A stretch of 64,000 nucleotides of DNA from Beijerinckiaceae bacterium (GCA_947475995.1 CANJNI010000006.1:1-64000); one strand, 5' to 3'; positions 50,183 to 59,447 are shown, counted from the stretch's first letter. Notes: generated by a model from the sequence alone, not told the origin. Translations and numbers: made by a program.

Positions 50183-50767
50183 TCAGGCGCCCGCGAACAT
50201 TTCCTTCAGGGGATCGCGCAGTTCCACCACGTTCTCGATGACCGTGATCGGAATGTTGTTCTCCTTGGCGATCTTGGCGAAAAGTCCGTCGCCGTCGCTA
50301 TCAGGCCGCACGATCAGCCGATGCGCACGGGGCGCGGCGAGTTCGATCAGTTGATTGGAGAGGGCATCGCGCCGCTCCTCGCCACCCATATGAAGCACGA
50401 CGATAAAGAGATTGCGCTTCTTGGCCTCATCCAGCAGATGCGTGGTGCGGGCCAGTTCGTCCTTGATGGTGATGCCGGCATCGCCGAAGCCCTTGAGGCT
50501 GGCGCCGACCGCCAGCAAAACCGCCTTGACGCTGGCGAGGGCCGGCGGTTCGGCGTGGGCGTCATATTCGAATGCAATGCCGGCGCGCTTGACGGCGAGC
50601 TGAACCTGAAAGGCGTCGAGGCTCTGGCCGATGGACGTCACCAGAACCGGCGCTGCGGGCTTGGGCTTTTCCTGAGCGAAAGTCCGGCCCGTCATGCCCG
50701 CAATCGCTGCGCCGCTCGTGATGGCCAGAGCGGTGCGGCGCGTAATGGATGGATTTGCCTTTTTCAT
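50183..50767 (-). CDS. Exported DUF6305-like protein
   Basis: This 194-residue protein starts with MKKANPSITRRTALAITSGA, a twin-arginine style leader (TRRTAL), probably cleaved near TFAQ. AGAGGA precedes the ATG. The mature domain has a Rossmann-like pattern: PVLVTSIGQSLDAFQVQLAV, then ASVKAVLLAVGASLKGFG, then NLFIVVLHMGGEERRDALSN. The match to DUF6305, a family that I recall beside polyglutamate genes, is moderate. It is the first gene of the pgs-like unit, and Tat export would suggest that it folds or binds a cofactor in the cytoplasm. Confidence 0.65.
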   Translation of the reverse strand: MKKANPSITRRTALAITSGAAIAGMTGRTFAQEKPKPAAPVLVTSIGQSLDAFQVQLAVKRAGIAFEYDAHAEPPALASVKAVLLAVGASLKGFGDAGITIKDELARTTHLLDEAKKRNLFIVVLHMGGEERRDALSNQLIELAAPRAHRLIVRPDSDGDGLFAKIAKENNIPITVIENVVELRDPLKEMFAGA

Positions 50768-50905
50768 CGCAATTTCCTCTTCTGGGGCCGGGTTGCTATG
50801 CGAAGAACGCCCGTTCAGCGGCGACGCTGTCGGACCATCTCCTCCCTGTATTTCCTCCGGATCGATCTTACGTCCTGCGGGCGGAATTTGTCCAGAACCA
50901 GCTCG

Positions 50906-51595
50906 TCAGGGAGAGAACTTCTCGACCACGGCGTCGTCCAGACGGTACCCTGCTTCAGCAAGCTCGGTCTCGGCGCGAAGCACCCGGAGGCGACCGGTCA
51001 CCGTTACGGGATAAAGCAAGCCTTGATCGGGGCGATAATCACCAGGATCAGCGACATGGACGATCTGATTTGATGATGGCGGCGGCACATGGATGCATGC
51101 GCCCACATAGGGAACCAGAAGAAACTCGCTCATGCGTCCGCTTTCGAACGTAAGCGGCGCGACAAATCCGGAAAGACGGATGGTCTGTCCGTCCATCTGC
51201 TCCTGCAGTGCGCCGCCGCGCGGCTGCAACGCCCGCAGGTTACCTAACCCGCCGAAAGCATCGGAGACGCGACGTGGCGGTGAACGCAGATCCCCGACTG
51301 CGCCCAGTTGCGCCGCAAGACCCGGCGGGTCGAACGACGTGGACGAAAGAGGCTCGCCGTTGCGGCCCAAAATGTCGCCGTGCCCGACCACGCCGGTCGC
51401 CGGCGCACCATCGAGCGAGCGCGTCATGGCAGAGCGAGCCGCGTCCGGAACAAGATCGCTCCAGCTGATGTCGCGCGGCGTTCCCAGACGCTGCAGTCGC
51501 TCCGCGTCGATCGAGCGGCCCGGCCAGAAGTTCCAGCCTGCGAGCGCACCCAGCGCGGCAACCAATCCGGCCAGTGCTGTGCGGCGAGCAATCAT
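50906..51595 (-). CDS. DUF3299-family exported protein
   Basis: The ATG at 51595 overlaps the permease stop by 4 bp, giving 229 residues with a leader MIARRTALAGLVAALGALAG. The DUF3299 domain lies in the C-terminal half: IRLSGFVAPLTFESGRMSEF followed by LLVPYVGACIHVPPPSSNQI, with the conserved cysteine and histidine in GACIHVPPP that could bind a metal. The domain usually occurs beside MacB-like ABC exporters, as here. The N-terminal part (about 30-115) is poorly conserved. Function unknown; a periplasmic partner of the ABC pair is inferred. Confidence 0.8.
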   Translation of the reverse strand: MIARRTALAGLVAALGALAGWNFWPGRSIDAERLQRLGTPRDISWSDLVPDAARSAMTRSLDGAPATGVVGHGDILGRNGEPLSSTSFDPPGLAAQLGAVGDLRSPPRRVSDAFGGLGNLRALQPRGGALQEQMDGQTIRLSGFVAPLTFESGRMSEFLLVPYVGACIHVPPPSSNQIVHVADPGDYRPDQGLLYPVTVTGRLRVLRAETELAEAGYRLDDAVVEKFSP

Positions 51596-52851
51596 GCGGG
51601 TGCCGCCAGACCGTCGGCGACGGACAGACGATAGGCCCGCATCGCCGGGATAAGCCCTGCAAGCGCGCCCGACAGGGCTGCCGCAATGATCCAGAGAAGA
51701 TCGTCCGGCGACGGCGACACGGTCCCGATGGATAACCCAAACAGCCGGTCGACATGGGAGCGTCCTGCCCACAGGGTCGCGTACACGGCAAGCATTCCGG
51801 CCGCCGCGCCGGACGTCGCCAGAAAGACTGCTTCCGCCAGCATCAATCCGCCGATATGAAACGGGCTTGCCCCTACTGCGCGCAAAATCGCCATTTCTTT
51901 CCGGCGTGACTCCAGACTGGCCAATATGGCGGCCGCCATCCCGGCCAACGCAACCGCGACGACGCATAGGGAAACCAGACGCAATGCCGCCTCGAAGGGA
52001 CGGGTCAAGCCAATGAGTTCCTGCATCACGACGCCCGGCATGATCGCCGTCAAAGGCTCGTCTGGCCATTCGTTGATCGCACGCATCAATGACAGCGCAT
52101 GAAACTTGGACCGCAGTCCAACCATGACGGCTGTGACTCTTTGCTGATCGGGTCTTCCGGCGCGCGCTCCGCCAGTCGAAATACCGGTTGCGTCAGTCGG
52201 TCTGGCGCCGCCTTGCCAGTCGCGATGCAAGGCTTCGATCGCTTGCAGGCTTATCAGAACGGCTTGATCAATCGGGGTTCCGGTCGGCTGCAAAATGCCG
52301 GCGATTCTGAAGGGCTTGTCATCATGCGTCAGGAATGATGTCTGGCCTGTTCCGTGTCCGATGACGATTTTCGCGCCCACGTCATATCCGAGCCTTGCGG
52401 CGACTTCGGACCCCAGCGTCGCGTCGAACAGATCGCCATTAGTCTTGCCGTGGGCGAGCACGAGCTTGCGTCCATCCCGATAGGCGTAATGATCCAGGAA
52501 GCCTTTGTCTGTGCCGACAACCGGAAAGCCGCGATGCGCGTCCCCAAGCGAGATCGGTTCCGCCCATGCCACTTCGGGGCGTTGCCGCAGAAGTTCAACG
52601 ACGTTCATGGACAGCAGGCCCTGAGGCTGGCCCGAATAAAAGACCGTCTGCAGCAGCAGTTCGACCCCGCCGCCGCGCGGCCCGATGATCAGGTCTGTTC
52701 CCGAAATCGTCGAAAGGAAGCTGGTGCGCGCCGCGACCCGCAATTTTTCCACCGCGATCAGCAACGCGAAGCTGGAAGCGATCGCCAGAATGATCAGGCC
52801 CGTCGCAAAACGTCGTGTGGCAATGCTCTTGACCGGCAGCAGCCAGATCAT
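51592..52851 (-). CDS. FtsX/MacB-type ABC transporter permease
   Basis: This 419-residue protein has one N-terminal helix (about 15-35), a large periplasmic domain (about 40-280) and three C-terminal helices. That is the mechanotransmission layout of MacB/LolC/FtsX proteins. The cytoplasmic ESRRKEMAILRAVGASPFHIGG loop near 310 is the family's coupling motif. Such transporters move lipoproteins, peptides or toxins using energy from the ATPase encoded just upstream (4 bp overlap). It also overlaps the DUF3299 gene, so the three form one unit. Confidence 0.88.
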   Translation of the reverse strand: MIWLLPVKSIATRRFATGLIILAIASSFALLIAVEKLRVAARTSFLSTISGTDLIIGPRGGGVELLLQTVFYSGQPQGLLSMNVVELLRQRPEVAWAEPISLGDAHRGFPVVGTDKGFLDHYAYRDGRKLVLAHGKTNGDLFDATLGSEVAARLGYDVGAKIVIGHGTGQTSFLTHDDKPFRIAGILQPTGTPIDQAVLISLQAIEALHRDWQGGARPTDATGISTGGARAGRPDQQRVTAVMVGLRSKFHALSLMRAINEWPDEPLTAIMPGVVMQELIGLTRPFEAALRLVSLCVVAVALAGMAAAILASLESRRKEMAILRAVGASPFHIGGLMLAEAVFLATSGAAAGMLAVYATLWAGRSHVDRLFGLSIGTVSPSPDDLLWIIAAALSGALAGLIPAMRAYRLSVADGLAAPA

Positions 52852-53558
52852 GCGGCTTCATCCCGTGCGACGATGTCCCGCATATGCAAGACGCGGTCGA
52901 ACAGCGGCTCAAAGCCTTCATCGTGGCTCGCCAGCACCACGCTTGTTCCGCAACGCGCCGACTCGGCAAGAAGCACGGAGAGGAAAGCATCCCGCAAGTC
53001 GCGGTCGAGCGCAGAGGTTGGTTCGTCGGCCACCACGAGGGCCGGAGAGCCGATGAGCGCACGAGCCGCCGCAACACGCTGCTGCTGGCCGATGCTGAGT
53101 TCATCGCTCCTGGCGTCCGCGATGCCCGCGTGGTCGAGGGCGAGCCGCTCAAGCAGGTCCAGCGCTTCGCGCCGCTGCGCTGCAGTCGGGCCGATCCGTC
53201 GCGCCCGCCCTGATGCAAAACTCAGGGGAAGAAGAACGTTTTCGATGGCGGATAGATAGGGGATTAGCTGAAGCGACTGAAAGATCACTCCGATCGACTC
53301 GCCGCGCATGCGGTCGCGGGCTGATGGCGAAAGGGATTCAATCTGCTTTCCGGCAATCCGGACGCCGCCGGCCGCCGGGACTGCAGCCCCGCAGATCAGC
53401 GCAAGAAGTGTAGATTTGCCGCTGCCCGAAGGTCCCTTCAGCAGCAGCTTTTCGCCGCGCTCCACCCGAAGGTGTGGAACGGACAGATAAAAACCTCGCT
53501 CATGTCGCCATGAATAGCGGAGGTTCTCGATCAAAACCGCAGGCGGTGGCTGGTCCAT
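52848..53558 (-). CDS. LolD/MacB-type ABC transporter ATPase
   Basis: This 236-residue protein has Walker A GPSGSGKST near 42-50, a Q-loop in IFQSLQLIPYLS, a signature LSIGQQQR where most relatives have LSGGQxQR, Walker B VVADEPTSALD and the H-loop ASHDEGF. The altered signature (I for the first G) also occurs in some LolD-like proteins. It is the first gene of the unit 53558 to 50906, which may continue into the pgs-like genes after a 138 bp gap. Its ribosome site is weak. Confidence 0.88.
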   Translation of the reverse strand: MDQPPPAVLIENLRYSWRHERGFYLSVPHLRVERGEKLLLKGPSGSGKSTLLALICGAAVPAAGGVRIAGKQIESLSPSARDRMRGESIGVIFQSLQLIPYLSAIENVLLPLSFASGRARRIGPTAAQRREALDLLERLALDHAGIADARSDELSIGQQQRVAAARALIGSPALVVADEPTSALDRDLRDAFLSVLLAESARCGTSVVLASHDEGFEPLFDRVLHMRDIVARDEAA

Positions 53559-53647
53559 GCATGAGTTTTAACCAGCCATGACGGCGACTGCAACGAACTC
53601 CATGTCGCGAGGCCCACAAGGGCGCGTACGCCGGGAGATTTCTCTGC

Positions 53648-54430
53648 TCAATACGAGCGTCGGCGCGGCGCGAGGTTGCCGGCGGCTTCGGAGAGGCTGA
53701 CGCCGGAGAGTGTGGCCTCGTCGCGCAGAATATCGAGGATGCGTTTCTGATTGGCGACGATGCGCTCGGTCGGCCCACCGATGCCGAGCGCCAACGGGCG
53801 GTCGTGACTGGAATCCGGCAACAGGGTCGCGATCACGGAGGAATTGGGATCAAGGCTGTCGGTCGCGCAGACGTAGCCTTGCTGGCGGCATTTCTCGATG
53901 CGCTTCAGGAGGGTTTCAAGCGGCATTTCCTTCCGATCGATGAGACCGCGCGAAACGGAGCGACGCCATAGGCGCTCGATGCGGTCCGTGCGGGTGGCGC
54001 TTAGCAGCATCCAGCCTACACCCGACTTCAGGAGCGGTCGGAGCTGCTTGCGGCGGGTCCGCTGTGCGCGGCCGTCCAGCACATAGAGATACTGGACATG
54101 TAGATCGTTGCGTGCGCCGAGCAGGATCTTCTCGCCAAACCGTGTGCGAAGCCGTTCCAGCTCGGACAGCGCATCCTTGCGCTTGAGCAGCGCTCCGCTC
54201 ACCCAGTCCCCAAGCAAGGCCAGGCGGGTGGTGGGAAAATACGTTTTGGAATCGGGGTCGAAGCTCAGGCAGCCGACGCTGCAGAGCGTCTTGAGCAAAT
54301 CGGCGAGACTGGAGGTCGGCCAGTCATATTCCTGCGCAAGATCGCGCATCGACAGCGGACGTTTCACCTTCGCAAAATGGCTCAGGATGTCGAATGCGCG
54401 GGCGACGGATCTGACGGTCTTGTCTGTCAT
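53648..54430 (-). CDS. IclR-family transcriptional regulator, second copy
   Basis: This 260-residue protein has an N-terminal winged helix: TVRSVARAFDILSHFAKVKR, LSMRDLAQEYDWPTSSLADL and TYFPTTRLALLGDW. An IclR effector domain follows with ARNDLHVQYLYVLDG, KSGVGWMLLSATR and QQGYVCATDSLDPNSSVIAT. The basic tail APRRRSY is unusual. Likely targets are neighbouring operons such as the tripartite transporter cassette at 57166, but the mechanosensitive-channel gene lies between. An imperfect inverted repeat at 54466-54493 upstream of the start is a possible autoregulatory site. Confidence 0.85.
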   Translation of the reverse strand: MTDKTVRSVARAFDILSHFAKVKRPLSMRDLAQEYDWPTSSLADLLKTLCSVGCLSFDPDSKTYFPTTRLALLGDWVSGALLKRKDALSELERLRTRFGEKILLGARNDLHVQYLYVLDGRAQRTRRKQLRPLLKSGVGWMLLSATRTDRIERLWRRSVSRGLIDRKEMPLETLLKRIEKCRQQGYVCATDSLDPNSSVIATLLPDSSHDRPLALGIGGPTERIVANQKRILDILRDEATLSGVSLSEAAGNLAPRRRSY

Positions 54431-54494
54431 TTCTGGAAGGCTGCCGGGAGCCGAAAACTCATCTGATCCTCTCCACTCCTTGTGTGGAAGGATT

Positions 54495-54528
54495 AGGGCC
54501 TTGCCCCGACCATGTCCAGAAAGGCCCT
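54495..54528 (-). terminator. Weak hairpin after the MscS-type channel gene
   Basis: AGGGCCTT (54495-54502) and AAGGCCCT (54521-54528) form an 8 bp stem with an 18 nt loop, 4 bp downstream of the channel gene's stop. No T-run follows, so it could be a transcript stabiliser instead of a terminator. Confidence 0.3.
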
Positions 54529-54532
54529 GCGC

Positions 54533-56911
54533 TCAAGCCTCGGCTGTGCGCCCTGCGCTGAATTCGTTGGCCGCCGCGAGGCGCACGCCCTGCGAGCGGA
54601 AGGCTTCCAGAGCGAAGACGTACAGGTCGGATCTGGTGGACGCCATGGCGTTGATGGAATCGCAGATCGCATTGAGCACGATCTCGATGCCAAGCTCCGA
54701 CACTTTCGCCACGAGCACTTTGGGCGGCGGCGTCTTCACGATGTTGGGGTGCAGTGATGCGAGATCCGTCAGGGTCTGCATCGTGTTTCGCAGGTCGGTA
54801 TCCAGCGCAACCGTCAGGTTGATGCTGATGCGGTGCGTGTAATCGTTGAAGGACCGGTTCTTGACAATGGAGGAAACAATGTCGGAATTCGGGACGATCA
54901 CCGTTGAGTTCTCGCCCAGCAGCAGCTCCGTCGCCCTGACATTGATGCGCTGGACCTTGCCTTCTTCTCCCTTCACGACGATCACATCGCCGACCCGGAT
55001 AGGGCGTTCGGCCAGCACGATGAGTCCGGCGACAAAGTTCGATACGACCTGCTGAAGGCCGAAGCCGATGCCGACCGAGAGGGCGCTGGCCACCAGCGCC
55101 ACGTTCTGCAACTGGACGCCGGCCTGCGTGAGCGCGATGGTGAGCGCGATCAGAAAACCGATATAGCCCGCAACGGTCTTGAGCGAGTGGCGCACCCCCT
55201 GGTTGATCCCGGTGCGGGGCAGGAGTTGCCCCTCAAGCCAGCCGACAAACATGCGCGTCGCCGCCAGCCCTGCGGTGAACAGGATCAGCCCGATGCCAGC
55301 CGCGCCGATCCAGCCGCGCAGGTCGCCGAAGCGCACGCCGAAAAAGACGTCGTCGAACGGGTTGATGTTGCCGAACTCAACGCCCCACGGACTCAACAGG
55401 ACCAGTACCGTCAGAACGATCATCGACAATCGCAGTGCGCCCGCGAGCATCGTGCCGGCCAGATCCACCGTCTCGTTCTTGACGCCAAGCGCGTGCGCAA
55501 TGCGGTGGTTGCCGGCGCTGCCGGGCGCCAGCGCATCCTGAAAGATCGCGTCGATCACCACGTAAAGAATGGCCGCGAAGCACATGATGGCAATCGAAGC
55601 CAGCGCGCGTCCGACCATGAATGAGGAAAGTGCGATGTAGCCGAATGCCAGCGTGACCACGATCGCAAGCGCAAGCAGCCAGAAGATCGGGCGCAGGAGA
55701 TGCACCGGCGCACCAATCAGACCAGCCTCGCCGGGGTCAGGGCTTTTCCGCACCGGCATCAAATAGGAGACGCCGCCGGCGAGCAGGGAGGCGCTTGCGG
55801 TGAAACCGGTCACCACGATGGTCAAGGAAACAGCCGCGGTGATCTGCTGCAGGACGCCGAGCGCGCAGATGCCGACCATATAGGCCAGCAGCACCGTATC
55901 GAAGAAGCGGGTCAGCCTCGTGGCGTATTCGTCGTCCATGCGGACCAGTCGGTACTGGGGCTTGCCGGGCGAGAATGTCGCGTAGACGGCTCCGGTGGTC
56001 GCGCCATAGACCAGCGCCGCCGCGCAAGTGCCGAAGATCAATGCGTCGAAATCCGCGGGGGCGATGTCGAAACGGTCGACCACAATCCAGACTACAAGCG
56101 CGATGATGGCGAACGGCGCGAGCCGCATGGAGAAAACGGCGACCGCATGAGCGGCGATCGCGGAGCGCATGGGAGCGCCGGATGCGGCCGAAACCGCGCG
56201 CTGATGGCCGAGCAGCAGGCGGCGCCGCAGCCAGATCGTCGAAGCCGCGATGAGCGCCACGCAGAGAGCCAGAATTCCCAACGCACCCCAGGTGCCGCGA
56301 CGCTCCATCACATAGGAATTGAAGCTCCAGAGCCCCTCGGCGCGGCGGCGGAAATCCGGCCATCCGTCGTTGACGACGCGCGCCCAGAGCGAAGGCGAGA
56401 TGAAACTGTCCTGATGAACGAACAGGCGGGAGTTGAAGAGATCCCGCCGCGCATCGGTCAGTTCCTTCCAGAGCTGATCGGCCTGCACCAGAAGGGCGCG
56501 CGCGGTGCGGCTATCCCGGTCCAAGGCATCGACGAGAGCCTGCGCGTCCTTGCGATCGTCGTTTGCCTCCGGCGGCGCGCCCGCAGCCGGGGCGGGTCCG
56601 AATTCGGCCAGCCGCTCACGGGCTGCGGACAGGCGTTCCTGAACCCCGTCCACGACGCCTTTGATATCGTCGCGAACCGGGTCGAGCCGGTCGCGCAATT
56701 CAAGAAGCCCGTTGAAGCTGGTCTTCTGGGACTCTCGCTCGACATTGATGACGGTGATTTGTCCCCGTGCGCCATCGAGCCGCTGCGCCTCCTCAGGCGT
56801 CAATCCCTGCGCGCGAGCCGCCGACGGAAAGAGTGCGGCGAGAACCATGAGCAGAACAGCGAAAGCCGGTAGCAGGAGGCGCGGGGCGGCCTGAAGTTTG
56901 TCGGGGCGCAA
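54533..56911 (-). CDS. Large MscS-family mechanosensitive channel with DUF3772-like domain
   Basis: A TTG at 56911 with AGAGGA 7 nt upstream gives 792 residues and a clean leader ending near AARAQG; the ATG at 57016 has no leader or ribosome site. A helical periplasmic domain (about 40-200, rich in heptads) precedes about ten membrane helices. The pore and MscS core follow: SVGIGFGLQQVVSNFVAGLI, then RPIRVGDVIVVKGEEGKVQR, then NSTVIVPNSDIVSSIVKN. The channel opens on membrane tension to release solutes. It is divergent from the gene at 57166 and unrelated to its catabolic neighbours. Confidence 0.87.
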   Translation of the reverse strand: MRPDKLQAAPRLLLPAFAVLLMVLAALFPSAARAQGLTPEEAQRLDGARGQITVINVERESQKTSFNGLLELRDRLDPVRDDIKGVVDGVQERLSAARERLAEFGPAPAAGAPPEANDDRKDAQALVDALDRDSRTARALLVQADQLWKELTDARRDLFNSRLFVHQDSFISPSLWARVVNDGWPDFRRRAEGLWSFNSYVMERRGTWGALGILALCVALIAASTIWLRRRLLLGHQRAVSAASGAPMRSAIAAHAVAVFSMRLAPFAIIALVVWIVVDRFDIAPADFDALIFGTCAAALVYGATTGAVYATFSPGKPQYRLVRMDDEYATRLTRFFDTVLLAYMVGICALGVLQQITAAVSLTIVVTGFTASASLLAGGVSYLMPVRKSPDPGEAGLIGAPVHLLRPIFWLLALAIVVTLAFGYIALSSFMVGRALASIAIMCFAAILYVVIDAIFQDALAPGSAGNHRIAHALGVKNETVDLAGTMLAGALRLSMIVLTVLVLLSPWGVEFGNINPFDDVFFGVRFGDLRGWIGAAGIGLILFTAGLAATRMFVGWLEGQLLPRTGINQGVRHSLKTVAGYIGFLIALTIALTQAGVQLQNVALVASALSVGIGFGLQQVVSNFVAGLIVLAERPIRVGDVIVVKGEEGKVQRINVRATELLLGENSTVIVPNSDIVSSIVKNRSFNDYTHRISINLTVALDTDLRNTMQTLTDLASLHPNIVKTPPPKVLVAKVSELGIEIVLNAICDSINAMASTRSDLYVFALEAFRSQGVRLAAANEFSAGRTAEA

Positions 56912-57165
56912 CAGACGATCCTCTGGTCCGATTCGGAATTTGGTGCATCCTAGCTGCCGCCAAGCCTGAGGGCCAATTGAGCGCCCTCGACGCCGTTTCG
57001 GCGCCCGGCCAGACACGTCGTTGATCTTATAGAGGGTTATGGCTTTTCAATCATGCCCGGACAGGAACTCCGGGCCTATTCTGCCCCAACAGACCGGCGG
57101 ATGGCGATGCGGCTGGCAGCGATGCCGGCAAGCGTCGTCCTGTCGTGGCCGCAGATGAGGAAGCG

Positions 57166-57582
57166 ATGTTCAAATATCTCCATCATGTTCACTACGCGGT
57201 CGAAAACCTCGACGCGATGGTCGAATATCTGGAAAAGAATTTCGACATGAAGCCGGAGCGCATCGAGATCAGCAAGGGCAATCACCCTGCGAAAGAAGCC
57301 GTCTATCACGCCGGCATCACTGAAATTCAGGTGACCGAACCGCTCGACACGACCTCAGCTCTCGCGAAGCATCTCGCCAAGCATGGACCGGGCGTCTACC
57401 ACGTCGCTTTCGGCGTGAAGAACATCGAGAATCTTTTTCACCGCGCGATCCAGAACGGCAATCACATGCGCCGTCAAAAGGTCAGCGTCGCCCCGCGCGG
57501 CTACAAGACGGTCAATATCGAAAAGACATCGTCGCACGGCGTGGGCTTCCAGTTCATCGAAGACCCTGAACACGACGTTTGA
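57166..57582 (+). CDS. VOC-superfamily protein, methylmalonyl-CoA epimerase-like
   Basis: The ATG at 57166 follows GAGGA and gives 138 residues. It has two VOC repeats: MFKYLHHVHYAVENLDAMVE at the start (metal-site H7) and GPGVYHVAFGVKNIENLFHR near 84-103. The C-terminal SHGVGFQFIEDP supplies the last acidic ligand. The pattern is closest to methylmalonyl-CoA epimerase and related lactoylglutathione-lyase-like proteins. It is the first gene of a plus-strand cassette including an amidohydrolase and a tripartite transporter, so an epimerase or lyase step on the imported acid is inferred. Confidence 0.8.
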   Translation: MFKYLHHVHYAVENLDAMVEYLEKNFDMKPERIEISKGNHPAKEAVYHAGITEIQVTEPLDTTSALAKHLAKHGPGVYHVAFGVKNIENLFHRAIQNGNHMRRQKVSVAPRGYKTVNIEKTSSHGVGFQFIEDPEHDV

Positions 57583-57621
57583 GTCCGGGCGCCGTCAAGC
57601 CGCCGTTGGAGGTATTTTCGA

Positions 57622-58419
57622 ATGCTGATCGTCGACTCGCATGTCCATATCGGAGTCAACTGGGGCGAACCCGCCGATGTGATGATTTACCAGATGGACG
57701 CCAACAAGGTCGCCCATGCGGTGTTGGTCGCCCATAACGGCAATTACGACAATTCCTACCTGTTCGACTCCGTCAAGGAATATGAGGGTCGCTTCACGGT
57801 TGTCGGCATGGTGGATCTGAACGCCGTCGATTGTATTGCGGCGCTCGAAGCGTTGCGCAAGCAGGGCGGCGCCGGCATCCGCATCAACCTGCGCAAGGAA
57901 AACGAGTGGTCGCCGGACAATGCGGCCTTCAAGGCGGCAGGTGATCTGGGCCTCGTCATCAGCGTCATCGGCAAGGCCGAGAATTTCGCATCCGATGCTT
58001 TCCGCAAGCTGCTCGACAATTTTCCCGGCACTCACTTCTGTCTCGAACATCTGTGCCGCAGCCCTGGCGGGGATGTGGCCAAGCCGCCCTACGATGTGTT
58101 CGAGAAGGCGCTGGAATGCGCCCGATGGAAAAATACGAGCATCAAGGTTCCGGGTCTCGGCGAGATTGTCGGCAAGCCGCACATCCTGCCGAAGGGCTAC
58201 CCGTGGGGTAACGACATTCCGCCGCATTACGAGATGGCTTTTAAAGCCTTCGGTCCCAAGCGGATGATGTGGGGATCAAACTTCCCGCCGAGCGCCGCTA
58301 AGGAAGGTTATCGCAACGCCCTCGAAGGCGTGCGCAAGATGCCGATGTTCCAGAACGGCGATGATCTCGCCTGGGTCATGGGCAAGACGGCCGCCAAACT
58401 CTGGGGCTTCCCGGTTTAG
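57622..58419 (+). CDS. Amidohydrolase (PF04909-type metal-dependent hydrolase)
   Basis: This 265-residue protein has GGAGG 9 nt before the ATG. It begins MLIVDSHVHIGVN with the DxHxH metal motif (H7, H9). It contains GAGIRINLRKENEW near 85, NFPGTHFCLEHLCRS near 135 and a C-terminal MMWGSNFPPS with the conserved acidic position replaced by N. In the family (2-pyrone-4,6-dicarboxylate lactonase, ACMS decarboxylase) this position is usually D in GSDxP, so the change to GSNFP may alter metal binding. It lies 39 bp after the VOC gene. A lactone or ring-cleavage product is a likely substrate. Confidence 0.82.
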   Translation: MLIVDSHVHIGVNWGEPADVMIYQMDANKVAHAVLVAHNGNYDNSYLFDSVKEYEGRFTVVGMVDLNAVDCIAALEALRKQGGAGIRINLRKENEWSPDNAAFKAAGDLGLVISVIGKAENFASDAFRKLLDNFPGTHFCLEHLCRSPGGDVAKPPYDVFEKALECARWKNTSIKVPGLGEIVGKPHILPKGYPWGNDIPPHYEMAFKAFGPKRMMWGSNFPPSAAKEGYRNALEGVRKMPMFQNGDDLAWVMGKTAAKLWGFPV

Positions 58420-58447
58420 TCAACACATGTACGCGGGGTCGAACGCC

Positions 58448-59419
58448 ATGCTGAAAACATTCGTCGCAACCTCCGTGGCATGCTTGCTGGCTCTTGGCGG
58501 CGTTGCGCTCGCGCAGGAATATCCGTCCCGGCCGGTTCATTTCGTCGTTGGCTTCGGGGCCGGCGGTCCCGATACGACGGCGCGCATTCTGGCGGCGCAG
58601 CTGGCGGCGCAGACGGGTGGAAAGCGTTTTCTCGTCGAGAACAAGCCCGGCTCAAGCGGACAGATCGGGGCGGAATTCGTCGCCAAGGCCGCGCCGGACG
58701 GCTACACGCTTCTGGTCACGACAGCGTCTATCGCGAGTCTGCCGAGCCTGCAAAAGCGGCTGCCGTTCGATGTGATCAAGAGCTTTACGCCGATTTCCCA
58801 GATTGCGTCGTCGGAAGCCTCTTTCCTGCTCGTCAATCCGAACCTGCCGGTAAAGACCCTGCAGGAACTGATGGCCTATGGACGCGATCCGAAAAACAAG
58901 CTGACCTATGCGTCCACCGGCATCGGCACCGGATCGCATCTGCGGATGGCGCTGTTCGCAAAGGCAAACAATGTTCCGATGCTGCATGTGCCGTTCAAGA
59001 GCCCTGGCGAGGCCGCTGTTTCGGTGATCGGCGGCGAAACCAATGCGCTGTTCCTCACGTCGACGGCTGCGCTGCCGTTGATCAAGGCCGGCAAGGCACG
59101 CGCGCTCGCCTATGACTATCCGACGCGCGCGGACTTCATGCCGGACGTGCCGACCATGAAGGAAGGCGGTTCCGCGCCGACAGATCTCGATTCAGGTTGG
59201 CATGGCATCATGGGACCGGCAAATCTTCCCGAACCGGTTTTCAAATGGCTCGAGACCGAAATTCGCAAGGCGTTGGCGGTTCCCGAAATTCGGGAAAAGC
59301 TCATCAACCTGGGCCTGTCCCCGGTCGGCAGCTCAAGCGAAGAGTTCGGAAAGACCCTCGAGGCCGCCGTCAAGGGCATGGGCGACGCCGCGCGCGCGGC
59401 CGGAATCGAGCCGAGATAA
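58448..59419 (+). CDS. Tripartite tricarboxylate transporter binding protein (TctC/Bug family)
   Basis: The ATG at 58448 gives 323 residues with the leader MLKTFVATSVACLLALGGVA cleaved near ALA; ATG 58427 is an alternative. The mature start EYPSRPVHFVVGFGAGGPDT is the Bug signature. VENKPGSSGQIGAEFVAKAAPDGYTLL near 65-95 and LTYASTGIGTGSHL near 155 line the ligand cleft. Bug proteins bind carboxylates via water-bridged contacts. It is directly followed by TctB and TctA genes, so this is a complete TTT system. Confidence 0.92.
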   Translation: MLKTFVATSVACLLALGGVALAQEYPSRPVHFVVGFGAGGPDTTARILAAQLAAQTGGKRFLVENKPGSSGQIGAEFVAKAAPDGYTLLVTTASIASLPSLQKRLPFDVIKSFTPISQIASSEASFLLVNPNLPVKTLQELMAYGRDPKNKLTYASTGIGTGSHLRMALFAKANNVPMLHVPFKSPGEAAVSVIGGETNALFLTSTAALPLIKAGKARALAYDYPTRADFMPDVPTMKEGGSAPTDLDSGWHGIMGPANLPEPVFKWLETEIRKALAVPEIREKLINLGLSPVGSSSEEFGKTLEAAVKGMGDAARAAGIEPR

Positions 59420-59447
59420 AGTTGCATATCAAAATCGCCGGAGAAAT

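Noticed and set aside
55700-56872. 390-residue plus-strand open frame
   Set aside because: It is antisense to the MscS-type channel gene. The peptide is rich in R, G, D and H with no membrane or domain pattern.
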